Below, piece by piece: positions 26,414-39,966 of a stretch of 61,355 nucleotides of DNA (the first letter of the stretch is position 1; every line of letters begins with the position of its first letter). A program made the translations under genes and the position numbers. The notes beneath the pieces were generated by a model. The model was not told the DNA's origin and made no database searches. It was given only the letters and a program-made list of their open reading frames with translations. Origin of the DNA: an uncultured Clostridia bacterium (GTDB lineage: Bacteria; Bacillota; Clostridia; Christensenellales; Borkfalkiaceae); contig CANQMN010000012.1 in the NCBI GenBank assembly GCA_947624965.1, positions 1 to 61,355 of the forward strand. The letters run 5' to 3'.

Positions 26414-26540
26414 GGTTTTTCCTCCCTTCTTATTTTCCCACAGGAACTTACGGTGCAAGGCGGGCTTACCATCGGCGGCGGACCGCCGAAAGATGTCCCG
26501 CTCGCTCCCCTTCTTGATTTTCTTTTCCGCGAAAAGAAAG

Positions 26541-27572
26541 TCAAGAGAGAAATTTCGCTCTTAACTGACCACAGGCCCCTCCGATGTCGGAGCCGATGCT
26601 GCGGCGGAGCGTCGCGGAAATGCCGCTCTTTTCCAAGACGGCGAGAAAGGCGCGGGCGTCCCGTTCCTCCGCCGCGCAGAGATGCCGCTCCTTTACCGCA
26701 TTCAGGCGGATGAGATTGACGTGGCAGGGCTTCCCCCGCAGGAGTTTCGCAAGCGCGAGCGCGTGCGCCTCGTCGGCGTTCTCCCCCGCGATGAGCGTAT
26801 ATTCAAAGATATACCGCCGCCCCGTCCGCTCGAAATAATAGGCGCACGCCTCGAAAATGTCGGCGATCTTATACCTGTTTGCAATGGGCATCGTGCGGGC
26901 GCGCTCCCCGTCGGTCACCGCGTGGAGCGAAACCGTTAAATTGAGCGGGATGTTTTCCTCCGCGAACCGCCGCATCTCGGGCACCAGTCCGCAGGTGGAG
27001 AGGGAGATGTTGCGCGCGCTCATCGCCAGCCCGCCCTCCCGCGTGAGAAGGCGCAGGAACTTCACGACGTTATCGTAATTGTCGAAGGGCTCGCCGCTTC
27101 CCATGAGCACGACGTTGGTGATCTTGCGCTCCCTGCGCGTTCCGCCCTCCGCGCGGTTGACGGCGAGGACCTGCCCCAAAATTTCCCCAGCCGTGAGATC
27201 GCGGATGCGCCCGCCCAGCGTGGAGGCGCAGAACTTGCACCCCATGCGGCAGCCGACCTGCGTCGAAACGCACTGCGTGTTGCCGTACTTATACCGCATG
27301 AGCACGCCCTCGATGAGGTTTCCGTCCGCGAGCTCGAAGAGAAATTTTTCGGAGCCGTCCCGCGAGACGAACGTCTCCGCAATGCGGACGGGCTCGTCCT
27401 CGAACGCCGCGGTAAGCTGCGCCCGCAGAGCGGGCGGGACGGGAAGTTCGGAGATCTTTTTTCCGTTTGCGAGTCCCTCGAAGATCTGCACGGCGCGGAA
27501 GGGCTTCTCCCCCGCCGCAAGAACGAGCTCGGAGATCTCCTCGGGCGATTTATCCTGCAATACGCTTTTCAT
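26541..27572 (-). CDS. rlmN: Dual-specificity RNA methyltransferase RlmN
   Basis: 343 codons. The radical-SAM triad is in CRMGCKFCAS; GEPFDNYDNV and SLSTCGLVP follow the family; the methyl-carrying cysteine is near the C-terminus (GGACGQL). RlmN methylates A2503 of 23S rRNA and A37 of some tRNAs. Its ATG overlaps the rsmB stop as ATGA, so it is the last gene of the priA-def-fmt-rsmB-rlmN unit. Confidence 0.97.
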   Translation of the reverse strand: MKSVLQDKSPEEISELVLAAGEKPFRAVQIFEGLANGKKISELPVPPALRAQLTAAFEDEPVRIAETFVSRDGSEKFLFELADGNLIEGVLMRYKYGNTQCVSTQVGCRMGCKFCASTLGGRIRDLTAGEILGQVLAVNRAEGGTRRERKITNVVLMGSGEPFDNYDNVVKFLRLLTREGGLAMSARNISLSTCGLVPEMRRFAEENIPLNLTVSLHAVTDGERARTMPIANRYKIADIFEACAYYFERTGRRYIFEYTLIAGENADEAHALALAKLLRGKPCHVNLIRLNAVKERHLCAAEERDARAFLAVLEKSGISATLRRSIGSDIGGACGQLRAKFLS

Positions 27573-28792
27573 AGCCGCCTCATTTTACAGACGTAAAACC
27601 CCGCGCCGAACGCCGTATCGGGCAAAAACTGTACCCCGTATGCCGTTTTTTCGTGTTCGAGGGGGGAAAGAACGGGTTCGGCGGAAAACGCCGCCTCCCC
27701 GCGCAAAAACGCTTGGACTACCCCGTCGTTCTCGCACGGGAGCACGGAGCAGGTGGAATAGTAGAGGCATCCGCCCCGCTTGACATACCGCGCGCAGTTG
27801 TTAAGAACGGCAAGCTGCGTCTCTTTCAGTCCCGCAAGGTCCTCTTCCCGCTTGAAAAGGGAAAGATCGGGATTTTCGGCGAGCGTGCCCAGCCCCGAAC
27901 AGGGCACGTCGCACAGGACGCCGTCGAACGAACTCTCCCATGCGGGATCGAACACGGTAGCGTCCTTTTGCATCGCGTTCACGTTCCCCGCGCCCATGCG
28001 GCGGGCATAGCTTTCGATGAGAGAGACGCGGTGCGGGTGCAGGTCGCACGCCGTAACGCGGGCGCACTTTTCCGCGAGGAGCACAGACTTCCCGCCGGGC
28101 GCGGCGCAGGCGTCGAGCAGGTTCTCGCAGGGCTCCACGGCGTCGCAGATCGCGACGCTCCCCACCGATTGGAAGGTATAGTCCCCGCGGTCGAACCCCT
28201 CCTCCCGCGCGAAATTTTTGAAGATTTTGAGCGCCTTGAACGGCGTGTCGATGTGCTCCCGCCCCAAATATTGTTCCATGTTGCGCGCAAAGCGCACGCT
28301 GACGCCGCGGCTTTTTGCGAGGGCGATGTCCCGCGCCCTGTCGCCGTACGCCGCGCGGAGCATTTTCAGCGCGAACGCGGGATAGTTGCTCTCCACGGCG
28401 AGCCCCGCGTCGCCCGCGGGAAGTTCGACCTTTGCCGCGTCGAAGTTGCGCAAAAAGGCGTTTACAAACCCAGACGCGCCCCCTTTTCCGATCTCTTTGA
28501 GATAGGAGACCGCCGCATCCGTAACGAGCGGGCGCGGCTTTTCTTGAAAGAGAAGATAACAAAGCGCGATTTTGATGATGAGCTTTACCGCCGCCTTGGG
28601 CGGTTTTTCCGCAAACGTATCGATGCAGAGGGAGAGATAGGCATCCCGCTCCAACACGCCGTAGACCGTTTTGACCGTGCCCGCGCGCGTTTTTTCGCCG
28701 AGGCGCGCCTCCGCGAGCGCGATTTTGAGATGCGCGCCGTCGCGGTAGACCCGCGTCAGAACGCGGTAGGGCTCGTCAAACAGGTTGGTCAA
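27569..28792 (-). CDS. rsmB: 16S rRNA (cytosine-967 C5)-methyltransferase RsmB
   Basis: 407 codons. A NusB-like RNA-binding domain covers residues 1-130; the SAM domain has LLDACAAPGGKS, then DVPCSGLGTL (PC motif) and YYSTCSVLPCEND (catalytic TC). The sequence VLPCEND is the family's CS-end motif. It begins 17 bases inside the end of fmt and overlaps rlmN, a gene order typical of Firmicutes. Confidence 0.94.
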   Translation of the reverse strand: MTNLFDEPYRVLTRVYRDGAHLKIALAEARLGEKTRAGTVKTVYGVLERDAYLSLCIDTFAEKPPKAAVKLIIKIALCYLLFQEKPRPLVTDAAVSYLKEIGKGGASGFVNAFLRNFDAAKVELPAGDAGLAVESNYPAFALKMLRAAYGDRARDIALAKSRGVSVRFARNMEQYLGREHIDTPFKALKIFKNFAREEGFDRGDYTFQSVGSVAICDAVEPCENLLDACAAPGGKSVLLAEKCARVTACDLHPHRVSLIESYARRMGAGNVNAMQKDATVFDPAWESSFDGVLCDVPCSGLGTLAENPDLSLFKREEDLAGLKETQLAVLNNCARYVKRGGCLYYSTCSVLPCENDGVVQAFLRGEAAFSAEPVLSPLEHEKTAYGVQFLPDTAFGAGFYVCKMRRL

Positions 28793-29702
28793 AGCGCACC
28801 CCCTTTTGAATTTTTCTTCCGTTGAGAAAGTCGCGCGCGGACATCCTTCTCCCGCCCGCGGGCTGTAATTCGACGATGGAGACGGCGCCCTCGCCGCACT
28901 TCACGACGAGCCCCTCCTTGGCGGAAGCCGCGATCACCGTGCCCGCGGGAGCGTCCACCTCGCAGGGTACTTCCTCCGCGAACCAGAAGTTCAGCGTGAG
29001 CCCTCCCGTACGCGCATAGGCGAAGGGGGCGGGCGAGAGACCGCGGATAAGACAGCTCACCTCGCGCGCGGACTTGGAAAAGTCCACCTCGGTGCGCTCC
29101 ACCTTCTTGCAGGTGAAGCCCTCGCCCTGTTTTCGGAGAACGGCTTTGCCCTGCCCGATGAGGTCGAGCGCCTCGACGATGCGCTCCGCCGCCATGCGCG
29201 AGAGCCGCTCTTCGAGGGTGCCGCAGTCGTCGCTGTCGTAGATGGGCGTCCTTGCGGAGAGCAGCATGTCCCCCGTGTCCAGCCCGAGCTCGGTTTTCAT
29301 GATGGTTATGCCCGTCTCCCGTTCGCCGTCGATGAGGGCGCGGGCGATGGGCGCCGCGCCGCGGTAGGCGGGAAGGAGCGACGCGTGGATATTCCACACG
29401 CCCATGGGGAAGAGATCCAAAACTTCCTGCGTGAGAATTTGCCCGTATGCGCACGTTACCATGAGGTCGGCATGGAGCCCCGCAAGTTCGGAAACCTGAT
29501 CGCGGATGCGCGCAAATTGCAGCACGGGAATGCCGAGGCGCTCCGCCTCCTCCTTGACGGGGGGCGGCGTTAAAACGCCCTTTCTGCCCTGCGGTCTGTC
29601 GGGCTGGGTTATGACGGCGGCGAGGTCCTCCCCGTACGCCTCTTTGATCGCTTGAAGGGGGGGTACCGCAAATTCGGGCGTCCCCGCAAATACGATTTTC
29701 AT
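28776..29702 (-). CDS. fmt: Methionyl-tRNA formyltransferase
   Basis: 308 codons. VFAGTPEFAVPPL at the start, TCAYGQIL, NIHASLLPAYRGAAPI with the catalytic Asn-His, and LDTGDML are the formyltransferase motifs; the C-terminal tRNA-binding domain follows from about residue 205. It formylates initiator Met-tRNA with 10-formyl-tetrahydrofolate. It starts directly after the def stop, and the partner deformylase is encoded just upstream. Confidence 0.97.
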   Translation of the reverse strand: MKIVFAGTPEFAVPPLQAIKEAYGEDLAAVITQPDRPQGRKGVLTPPPVKEEAERLGIPVLQFARIRDQVSELAGLHADLMVTCAYGQILTQEVLDLFPMGVWNIHASLLPAYRGAAPIARALIDGERETGITIMKTELGLDTGDMLLSARTPIYDSDDCGTLEERLSRMAAERIVEALDLIGQGKAVLRKQGEGFTCKKVERTEVDFSKSAREVSCLIRGLSPAPFAYARTGGLTLNFWFAEEVPCEVDAPAGTVIAASAKEGLVVKCGEGAVSIVELQPAGGRRMSARDFLNGRKIQKGVRFDQPV

Positions 29703-30155
29703 TCAGTCCTCCGCGCGGACGTTCGTCGCTTTATCGGTATACAAAATGCCGTCGAGGTGGTCGAGCTCGTGGCAGATGGCGCGGGCGAAAAAGCCGCGCG
29801 CGACGATGGAATATTTGTCGCCCCGCCTGTCCTGAAAGACGATCTTCACCTTGTCGGGACGGCGCACCGTGCCCATTTTTCCCACGACGGAGAGACACCC
29901 TTCGGGTCCCACCTGCTCCCCCTTCTGCCAGACGAACACGGGGTTGACGAACTCGAAATAGCCCTCCTCGACGTCCACGACGACGGCGCGGACGGAAACG
30001 CCCACCTGCGGCGCGGCGAGCCCCGCGCCCTGCGCCTCTTTCAGCGTGTCCCGCATGTCGTCGAGAAGCGCATGGAGCGCGCCGTCGAATGCGGTTACGG
30101 GCGCGCATTTTCGGCGGAGAACGGGGTCTCCTATCTGTAAGATCTCACGGACCAT
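29703..30155 (-). CDS. def: Peptide deformylase
   Basis: 150 codons. All three motifs are present: GAGLAAPQVG (I), EGCLSV (II, metal cysteine) and CHELDHLDG (III, HExxH-type HELDH). It removes the formyl group from nascent proteins in an Fe2+-dependent reaction. It lies 13 bases after priA and is followed immediately by fmt. Confidence 0.97.
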   Translation of the reverse strand: MVREILQIGDPVLRRKCAPVTAFDGALHALLDDMRDTLKEAQGAGLAAPQVGVSVRAVVVDVEEGYFEFVNPVFVWQKGEQVGPEGCLSVVGKMGTVRRPDKVKIVFQDRRGDKYSIVARGFFARAICHELDHLDGILYTDKATNVRAED

Positions 30156-30168
30156 ATTTGCCTCCGAT

Positions 30169-32337
30169 TCAGCTCAAATTGCTCGGGTTTTCTTCCACCC
30201 AAACGAGCGCGTTTTTGTATTTTATCTCTGCGCATACGGCGTAGATGGCTTTGAGCGGCGCGCCGTCCAAAAGCCGCATGAGCACCTGATAGCGGTATTT
30301 TCCCTGAATGCGTTTGACGGGCGCGTGCATCTTGTTGAAGAACAGGAACATCTCCGCATGCGCCGTGTAAATGTCGCGGAGTTTTTCGTAGACCTCTTTG
30401 AGGCATTCCAGCGCGGCGGCGTCCGTCTCGCCCGAGACCATGACGCGGACGACTTTTGCGAAGGGCGGAAAACACGTCGCCTCGCGCATGCCGATCTCCC
30501 GCCGGTAAAACCCCGCGTAATCGTATGCGCACGCGAAACGGAGAATATAGTTTTCGGGGTCGTACGTCTGCAAGACGACTTCGCCCGCCTCGCTTCCCCT
30601 CCCGCTCCTGCCCGCGACCTGCGTGATGAGCTGGAAGGTGCGCTCGCCGCTCCTGTAATCGGGAAAGTGCAGGCTCATATCGGCGTCGAGAATGCCGACG
30701 AGGGTCACAGAGGGAAAATCGTGCCCCTTGGCGACCATCTGCGTGCCGACGAGGATATCCGCCTCGCGGTCGCTGAATTTTTTCAGGATTTTGTAGTGCC
30801 CCTCCTTGCCGCTCGTCGTATCCGCATCCATGCGCAACACGCGCGCCGCGGGATAGAGTTCGGAGAGCTCCCCCACGACCCGCTCCGTGCCCGTTCCGAC
30901 ATAGCGGAGGCGGGTCCCCCCGCAGGCGGGACAGACCGCGGGCATGCGATAGCGCGCCCCGCAGTAGTGGCATTTGAGGCAGTTTTCCCCGCTGTGGTAG
31001 GTGAGCGCGACGTCGCATCGCTCGCATTTGGCGACATAGCCGCAGTCGCGGCAGAGCGCGGTCTGCGCATACCCCCTTCGGTTGAGGAAGAGGATCGCCT
31101 GGTTGCCCTCCGCAAGGCAGGCGGAGAGCCGCTCGCGCAGAAGGGCGGAAAAGGGCGAGGGGTTGCCGCGGCGGACTTCCCGCCGCATGTCCACGATGCG
31201 GACGTTCGGAAGCGGGCGCGCGTTGATGCGGTCGGGGAGCGTGATGAGCTCGAACTCCCCCGCCTCGGCGCGGCGGTACGTCTCCACCGCGGGCGTCGCG
31301 CTGCCCAAAACGAGCTTGCAACCGTTGTAACGGGCGCGCAGGAGCGCGACGTCGAACGTGTTGTAGCGGGGCGGGCTCTCCGAAGAATAGCTTCCGTCGT
31401 GCTCCTCGTCGATGACGATGAGCCCGACGTTCTCCACGGGCGCGAACACCGCCGAGCGCGCGCCGACGGCGATCTTCGCCTCGCCCTCGCGCAGTCTCTG
31501 CCATTCGTCGAACCGCTCCCCCGCGGAGAGCCCGCTGTGCAGAATGGCGACGGAGCTCCCGAAGCGGGAGCGGAGCTGGAAGAGCATCTGCGGCGTGAGC
31601 GAAATTTCGGGCACCAAAAAGAGCGCCGTCTTGCCGAGTTTTTGCTGTTCCGCGATGAGCGTGAGATAAATTTCCGTCTTGCCGCTCCCCGTAACGCCGT
31701 GGAGGAGCGCGACCGTTTTTTCCGTCTCGCGGACGCGGCGGACCGCCTCGCTCTGGGCGGGCGTTAGGACGCGCTCCGTCTTTTCGCCCCGCTCGCCCTC
31801 GTAGGGATCGCGGAAGCGCCGCTTCTTTTCAAAGACGAGAAGTCCCCTCTTTTCGAGCGCGCTTACCGCCGCGCCGAACCGGCTGCGCAGAAGCGGGATC
31901 TCCGTCTCGCCGTTTTCCGATAAAAAGTCGGCGAGGGCGCGCTGCGTTTTGGCGCGGGACGGAATTTCGGCGGGGTCGCCCGCGAGGTTCGCGTACGTTA
32001 TGTATGCCTCGCTCACCTTGCCCGTGCGCATCTCGGCGGGCAAAAAGAGCCGCAACACGAGCGCCATGGGACAGCGATAGCGGGCGGCGAGCTTTTCCGC
32101 GAGGAAGAGGCTCTCCGCGGTGAGCGCGGGCGGACCGTCGTCCGCGCGGTAAATGCTTTTGAGTTTTTCGGCGGGAACATCGCTCTCCCCCTTCACGCGC
32201 ATGACGAAACCCGTCGTCGTATTTTTCCCAAAGGGAACGACGACGCGCGCGCCCGCGCAAATGCCCTCTTTGCAGGCATAATCGAAAATTTTATCGACGT
32301 CGCTGTGCGCAACGTCCACGATGACTTCCGCTATCAT
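30169..32337 (-). CDS. priA: Primosomal replication helicase PriA
   Basis: 722 codons. The DNA-binding N-terminus is followed by Walker A LHGVTGSGKTEIYL, DEEH box (VIDEEHDGSY), GSATPAVE, and a zinc-binding region with eight cysteines (CRDCGYVAKCERC, CLKCHYCGARY, CPACGG) near residues 430-480; the motif LVGTQMVAKGHDF is diagnostic. PriA restarts replication at collapsed forks. The gene starts only about 12 bases past the rpoZ terminator, leaving no space for a standard promoter. Confidence 0.97.
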   Translation of the reverse strand: MIAEVIVDVAHSDVDKIFDYACKEGICAGARVVVPFGKNTTTGFVMRVKGESDVPAEKLKSIYRADDGPPALTAESLFLAEKLAARYRCPMALVLRLFLPAEMRTGKVSEAYITYANLAGDPAEIPSRAKTQRALADFLSENGETEIPLLRSRFGAAVSALEKRGLLVFEKKRRFRDPYEGERGEKTERVLTPAQSEAVRRVRETEKTVALLHGVTGSGKTEIYLTLIAEQQKLGKTALFLVPEISLTPQMLFQLRSRFGSSVAILHSGLSAGERFDEWQRLREGEAKIAVGARSAVFAPVENVGLIVIDEEHDGSYSSESPPRYNTFDVALLRARYNGCKLVLGSATPAVETYRRAEAGEFELITLPDRINARPLPNVRIVDMRREVRRGNPSPFSALLRERLSACLAEGNQAILFLNRRGYAQTALCRDCGYVAKCERCDVALTYHSGENCLKCHYCGARYRMPAVCPACGGTRLRYVGTGTERVVGELSELYPAARVLRMDADTTSGKEGHYKILKKFSDREADILVGTQMVAKGHDFPSVTLVGILDADMSLHFPDYRSGERTFQLITQVAGRSGRGSEAGEVVLQTYDPENYILRFACAYDYAGFYRREIGMREATCFPPFAKVVRVMVSGETDAAALECLKEVYEKLRDIYTAHAEMFLFFNKMHAPVKRIQGKYRYQVLMRLLDGAPLKAIYAVCAEIKYKNALVWVEENPSNLS

Positions 32338-32348
32338 ACGAATCTTTG

Positions 32349-32379
32349 AAAAAAGCCCCTTTTATTGCGGGGCTTTTTT
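32349..32379 (-). terminator. Terminator between rpoZ and priA
   Basis: AAAAAAGCCCC, 9-base loop, GGGGCTTTTTT; it begins at the rpoZ stop and ends about 12 bases before the priA ATG. Confidence 0.88.
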
Positions 32380-32600
32380 CAGTCTCTGGAACTCTTGACC
32401 TTGCCGTTCATGATCTCCTGGCAGGCGAGGACGATCTCCTTCTGCTTGCCGGGAAGCTCCGTTACGCCCGTGGATTGCATCTGTTCGATGATTTGGCGGG
32501 TACGCTTCGCCGCGACAACGCAGAGCTCGTACTTGCTGGCGGGCTCTTCGTCCGTCCCGAGCTTTCTCACGAGAGCGTCTACCGAGGGTTCGTTTATCAT
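32379..32600 (-). CDS. rpoZ: RNA polymerase omega subunit
   Basis: 73 codons. PSVDALVRKL, SKYELCVVAAKRTRQI and KEIVLACQEIMNGKV match omega, the small subunit that chaperones the beta-prime subunit of RNA polymerase. Its ATG overlaps the gmk stop as ATGA, the standard Firmicutes gmk-rpoZ pair. Confidence 0.95.
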   Translation of the reverse strand: MINEPSVDALVRKLGTDEEPASKYELCVVAAKRTRQIIEQMQSTGVTELPGKQKEIVLACQEIMNGKVKSSRD

Positions 32601-33172
32601 CTTTTATCACCTTCCTTGTCGATTTCACTTTTTACGATCTCTTCCAACCGCTGTAAAGCGGTCTCCAAATCGTCGTTGACGACTTCGTAGTCGTAGAGCG
32701 GGAGCTGTTCGAGCTCGTACTTCGCCCGCACGAGCCGCGCTTCCATATCCTCCCCCTTCCCCGCGTCGCGCCCGTACAGCCGCGCTTTGAGCGCTTCGAG
32801 CGAGGGCGGGACGATCATGATGAGCACCGTCCTCCCCGGCAGGAGCCGCTTGGCGTTCAGCCCGCCGACGACGTCGATCTCCAACACGACGGAGCCCTGT
32901 TTGAGTTTGCGCTCCACAAAGGAGCGGGGCGTGCCGTACCACTGCCCGAAATGCTCGTCGTATTCGAGAAAATCGTTCTCGCGGATGCGGGAGGAAAATT
33001 CCCGCTCCGAGACGAAGAAGTACTCCCTGCCGTTTTCCTCCCCGGGACGGGGGGCGCGCGTCGTGCAGGAGACGGAGAGCGTGAGAGAGGGCATGTCGGC
33101 AAGAAGCCGCTTTACGAGCGTTCCCTTGCCCACGCCCGAAGGTCCCGAAACGACGAATAACAGATTGCGCAT
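32597..33172 (-). CDS. gmk: Guanylate kinase
   Basis: 191 codons. P-loop SGPSGVGKGTL, substrate-binding SVSCTTRAPRPGEENG and YFFVSEREF, LEYDEHFGQWYGTP, VLEIDVVGG and the lid region near residue 135 cover the whole family. It makes GDP from GMP and ATP. It follows yicC by three bases and is coupled to rpoZ. Confidence 0.97.
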   Translation of the reverse strand: MRNLLFVVSGPSGVGKGTLVKRLLADMPSLTLSVSCTTRAPRPGEENGREYFFVSEREFSSRIRENDFLEYDEHFGQWYGTPRSFVERKLKQGSVVLEIDVVGGLNAKRLLPGRTVLIMIVPPSLEALKARLYGRDAGKGEDMEARLVRAKYELEQLPLYDYEVVNDDLETALQRLEEIVKSEIDKEGDKR

Positions 33173-33175
33173 AGG

Positions 33176-34048
33176 TTACTCCAAATTCTGGATCTGCTCG
33201 CGGATCTTCTCTATCTCGTTCTTCATGTCCAGCGCGTGCGCCGTGATCGCCGCGTCGTTGGATTTACTGCATATCGTGTTGCATTCGCGGTTGAATTCCT
33301 GAATGAGAAAGTCCAGCTTTCTGCCCACCGTGTCGCACGCGGCGATGTGGCGGAACTCCTCCAAATGGGAGGCGAGGCGGGTGAGCTCCTCGTCGATGTT
33401 GCACTTGTCCGCATAGACCGCCGCCTCGGTGAGGATGCGGCTCTCGTCCGCCTTGCCCGCGAGATATTCGTTGATGCGTTCGGCGAGCCGCTCGCGGTAT
33501 TCCTTTGCGACGAGCGGCGCGCGCGCCGCGATCTTTTCGCGCAGGTCCGCAATGACGTCCGCGCGCATGAGAAGATCGGCTTTCAGCCGTTCCCCCTCCG
33601 CATGGCGCATGCTTTTGAGTGCGCCGAGCGCCTCCGCCGCCGCCTTTTTGAGCGCGGAAACGAGCGTTTCGTCCGCGCCGCCGCCCTCCTCGGGGCGGAG
33701 AATATCCGGCATGCGGAGAAGCAGGGAGATGGACAGATCGTCGCGCACCTCGGGAAACGTTCCGCGGATGGCGCGCGCCGCCTCCACATAGGCGCGGGCG
33801 ACGCCGAGATCGACGGAATACGAACATTCCCGCTCGCGCTTATCGGCAAAGCTCACGAACACGTCCACGTGTCCGCGGGAGACGCTCTCCCGCACGAGCG
33901 TGCGGATGAGCTCCTCGTACGGCGCGAAGATGCGCGGGCACTTGACGGCGATATCCAGAAAGCGGTTGTTGACCGACTTCACTTCCACCGTGAGTTCGAC
34001 GCCGCCCTCGCGATATTCCCCTTTTCCGTACCCCGTCATGCTGTACAT
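33176..34048 (-). CDS. yicC: YicC family endoribonuclease
   Basis: 290 codons. MYSMTGYGKGEY at the start, VEVKSVNNRFLDI, and the C-terminal DUF1732 block CNIDEELTRLASHLEEF with GRKLDFLIQEFNRECNTI are the YicC signature. Members are stress-linked endoribonucleases. It heads the yicC-gmk-rpoZ operon under the promoter at 34079-34107. Confidence 0.95.
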   Translation of the reverse strand: MYSMTGYGKGEYREGGVELTVEVKSVNNRFLDIAVKCPRIFAPYEELIRTLVRESVSRGHVDVFVSFADKRERECSYSVDLGVARAYVEAARAIRGTFPEVRDDLSISLLLRMPDILRPEEGGGADETLVSALKKAAAEALGALKSMRHAEGERLKADLLMRADVIADLREKIAARAPLVAKEYRERLAERINEYLAGKADESRILTEAAVYADKCNIDEELTRLASHLEEFRHIAACDTVGRKLDFLIQEFNRECNTICSKSNDAAITAHALDMKNEIEKIREQIQNLE

Positions 34049-34078
34049 AGCCGTAACTCTCCGAACGTTTGTATCTCT

Positions 34079-34107
34079 ATTATATCACACGCAAACGGAC
34101 ATTTCAA
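34079..34107 (-). promoter_or_regulatory. Promoter of yicC-gmk-rpoZ
   Basis: TTGAAA (34107-34102), 17-base spacer, TATAAT (34084-34079) on the minus strand, 30 bases before the ATG. Confidence 0.82.
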
Positions 34108-34129
34108 GTCAAAATGCGGGAAATTTCTC

Positions 34130-38381
<4,252 letters not shown>

Positions 38382-38389
38382 ACCCGTTT

Positions 38390-38418
38390 ATTATAGCACA
38401 AACGGGAGCAAAGCGCAA
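38390..38418 (-). promoter_or_regulatory. Promoter of pcrA-ligA, close to the start codon
   Basis: TTGCGC (38418-38413), 17-base spacer, TATAAT (38395-38390) on the minus strand; only 8 bases separate the -10 from the ATG at 38381. Confidence 0.68.
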
Positions 38419-38428
38419 GGCTTCGCGC

Positions 38429-38827
38429 TCAATTCCGCGGCGCGTTCTTCCACTCGAATTCGTATTCCCGCTTGAACCGTTCGAGCGCGCGCAGATATTT
38501 TTCGGACAGTTCCAGCGTGTAGCGCTGTTTCTCCGAATAGGTGAGCGTATCGTAATACGCCTTGTCCGTGAGCCGCCCGATGGCGTCCGACACCTCGCCC
38601 TCCTTCAAGAGCATGTCCCGCACTTTGAGGTAGAACTCGTCCGGCGCCTCTCCCTTGATGCGCGTGGAGACCTTCTCGGCAAAGTAGCGTTCCAACTTGT
38701 TCTCGTTGATGCCCTGTTCCTTTGCCTGCGTCTTTTTTGTGCGGAGCTCCGCCTCGCACTCCTTCCAAAATCCGCGCTTCATGCGGATCTTCGCCTCTTT
38801 TGCAAGCGTTTTCAGCGTCCGTTCCAT
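38429..38827 (-). CDS. Conserved-looking helical protein, unknown function
   Basis: 132 codons from the ATG at 38827, which has AAGGAGGCGG upstream; the open frame reaches 39010 but overlaps rpsU there. The product is basic and almost all helical, rich in Lys, Arg and Glu (MERTLKTLAKEAKIRMKRG; TYSEKQRYTLELSEKYLRAL). There is no membrane segment or known motif. It follows rpsU by a terminator hairpin and may be read through from it. Nucleic-acid binding is only a guess from charge. Confidence 0.6.
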   Translation of the reverse strand: MERTLKTLAKEAKIRMKRGFWKECEAELRTKKTQAKEQGINENKLERYFAEKVSTRIKGEAPDEFYLKVRDMLLKEGEVSDAIGRLTDKAYYDTLTYSEKQRYTLELSEKYLRALERFKREYEFEWKNAPRN

Positions 38828-38864
38828 TTTCCGCCTCCTTCGACGGTTTTTCGACAATTTCCGC

Positions 38865-38896
38865 AAAAAAGATCCGTAACTCTCGTTACGGATCTT
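38865..38896 (-). terminator. Terminator after rpsU
   Basis: On the minus strand AAGATCCGTAAC, 4-base loop, GTTACGGATCTT then TTTTT; stem is perfect. Confidence 0.9.
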
Positions 38897-38898
38897 CG

Positions 38899-39075
38899 TT
38901 AGTTTCTGCTTCTCTTTCTTGCCGCTTCCGACTTCTTTTTCTTCTTGACGGAAGGCTTCTCGTAAAATTCCTTCTTGCGAAGGTCGCCGATAATGCCGTC
39001 GCGCGAGCACTTTCTCTTAAAACGCCTGAGCGCGCTTTCGAGATTCTCGTTCTCCCCGACCCTGATCGTGGACAT
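38899..39075 (-). CDS. rpsU: 30S ribosomal protein S21
   Basis: 58 codons from the ATG at 39075 (a start two codons earlier is possible). [20 protein letters not shown] at the start and [20 protein letters not shown] to the end are typical bS21. It sits at the platform of the 30S subunit near the anti-Shine-Dalgarno helix. The terminator follows at once. Confidence 0.95.
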   Translation of the reverse strand: MSTIRVGENENLESALRRFKRKCSRDGIIGDLRKKEFYEKPSVKKKKKSEAARKRSRN

Positions 39076-39138
39076 ATTCAACCCTCCTTCGCCGAAGCAC
39101 TTGATTCTTGCCTATTATAGCAAACACATCTCGGTTTG

Positions 39139-39966
39139 TCAATTTTTTTCGGGCGGATTTTCCCGTTTTTTTGCGGGTAAGGAATATTTTTCCGCCTTCT
39201 CCGCGAGAAAGCGGTAGGCGCGGAGGAGCTCCTCGGGTGCGCCGTAGTCGCCGCCGTACGCCTCGATGAGCACCGCGCCGTCGAACCCGACGTCCGCGAG
39301 GCGGGCGAACAGTTCGTCGAAATCGGTCGTCCCCCGCCCCGGCAGGCACATCCTGCCGTCCGCGCCGATATCGCTCGCGTGCACGTGGGAGAGGCTCTCC
39401 CCCATCTCCGCGAGGTATTCGCGGTAGTCGTACCCCGAAAGGCGCGCCTGCTTCACGTCCAGCGTGCCGCAGAGCGCGGGACACGCCGCTTTGAGTTCGC
39501 GGAAGATGCCCGGGCGGTTATAGAACGCCCACTCGACGTTTTCCACGCTCAACTGCACCCCGTACCGCTTGCAGAAGGCGGCGATCTTCTCCGTCTCTTC
39601 GGCGACGCGCGGGACGTCCTCGCGGAACGTGCGCTTGATGCGCGCCAGCCCGTGAAAGGTATAGTAGCGCGCGCCGAGGATCTGCGCGCAGGTCATCGTC
39701 TTGTCCAGCCAATAATAGGCGTCCTTTTTGACGCGCGGGTGCGCGGCGAAGAGCTGCGGCTCGTACTGCGTGTTGAGCACGTGCAGCGAGTACGCCTCCA
39801 CGCTCCCCTTGCGCCGCGCGAGCTTGTACGCAAAGACGGGGTGATATTCGCAGAACGACGTGAGAAAGACTTCGGCGCAGTCCACGCCCCATTCCGCAAA
39901 GAGCGGGAGCGCGTCCTCGCATTCCAGCCGCATGAATAGAGACGCCGTGGAAATACCGACCCGCAT
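39139..39966 (-). CDS. Sugar phosphate isomerase/epimerase (xylose-isomerase-like TIM barrel)
   Basis: 275 codons from the ATG at 39966, overlapping the upstream stop as ATGA. MRVGISTASLF, VEVFLTSFCEYHP-like metal-ligand loops, YYTFHGLARI, SVENVEW, CGTLDVKQAR, SHVHASDIGADG and VLIEAYGG are the spaced His/Glu/Asp metal sites of the AP-endonuclease-2/xylose-isomerase family. Substrate unknown. As the third gene of the regulator-egsA-isomerase unit it may act on a sugar or polyol phosphate related to glycerol-1-phosphate. Confidence 0.82.
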   Translation of the reverse strand: MRVGISTASLFMRLECEDALPLFAEWGVDCAEVFLTSFCEYHPVFAYKLARRKGSVEAYSLHVLNTQYEPQLFAAHPRVKKDAYYWLDKTMTCAQILGARYYTFHGLARIKRTFREDVPRVAEETEKIAAFCKRYGVQLSVENVEWAFYNRPGIFRELKAACPALCGTLDVKQARLSGYDYREYLAEMGESLSHVHASDIGADGRMCLPGRGTTDFDELFARLADVGFDGAVLIEAYGGDYGAPEELLRAYRFLAEKAEKYSLPAKKRENPPEKN

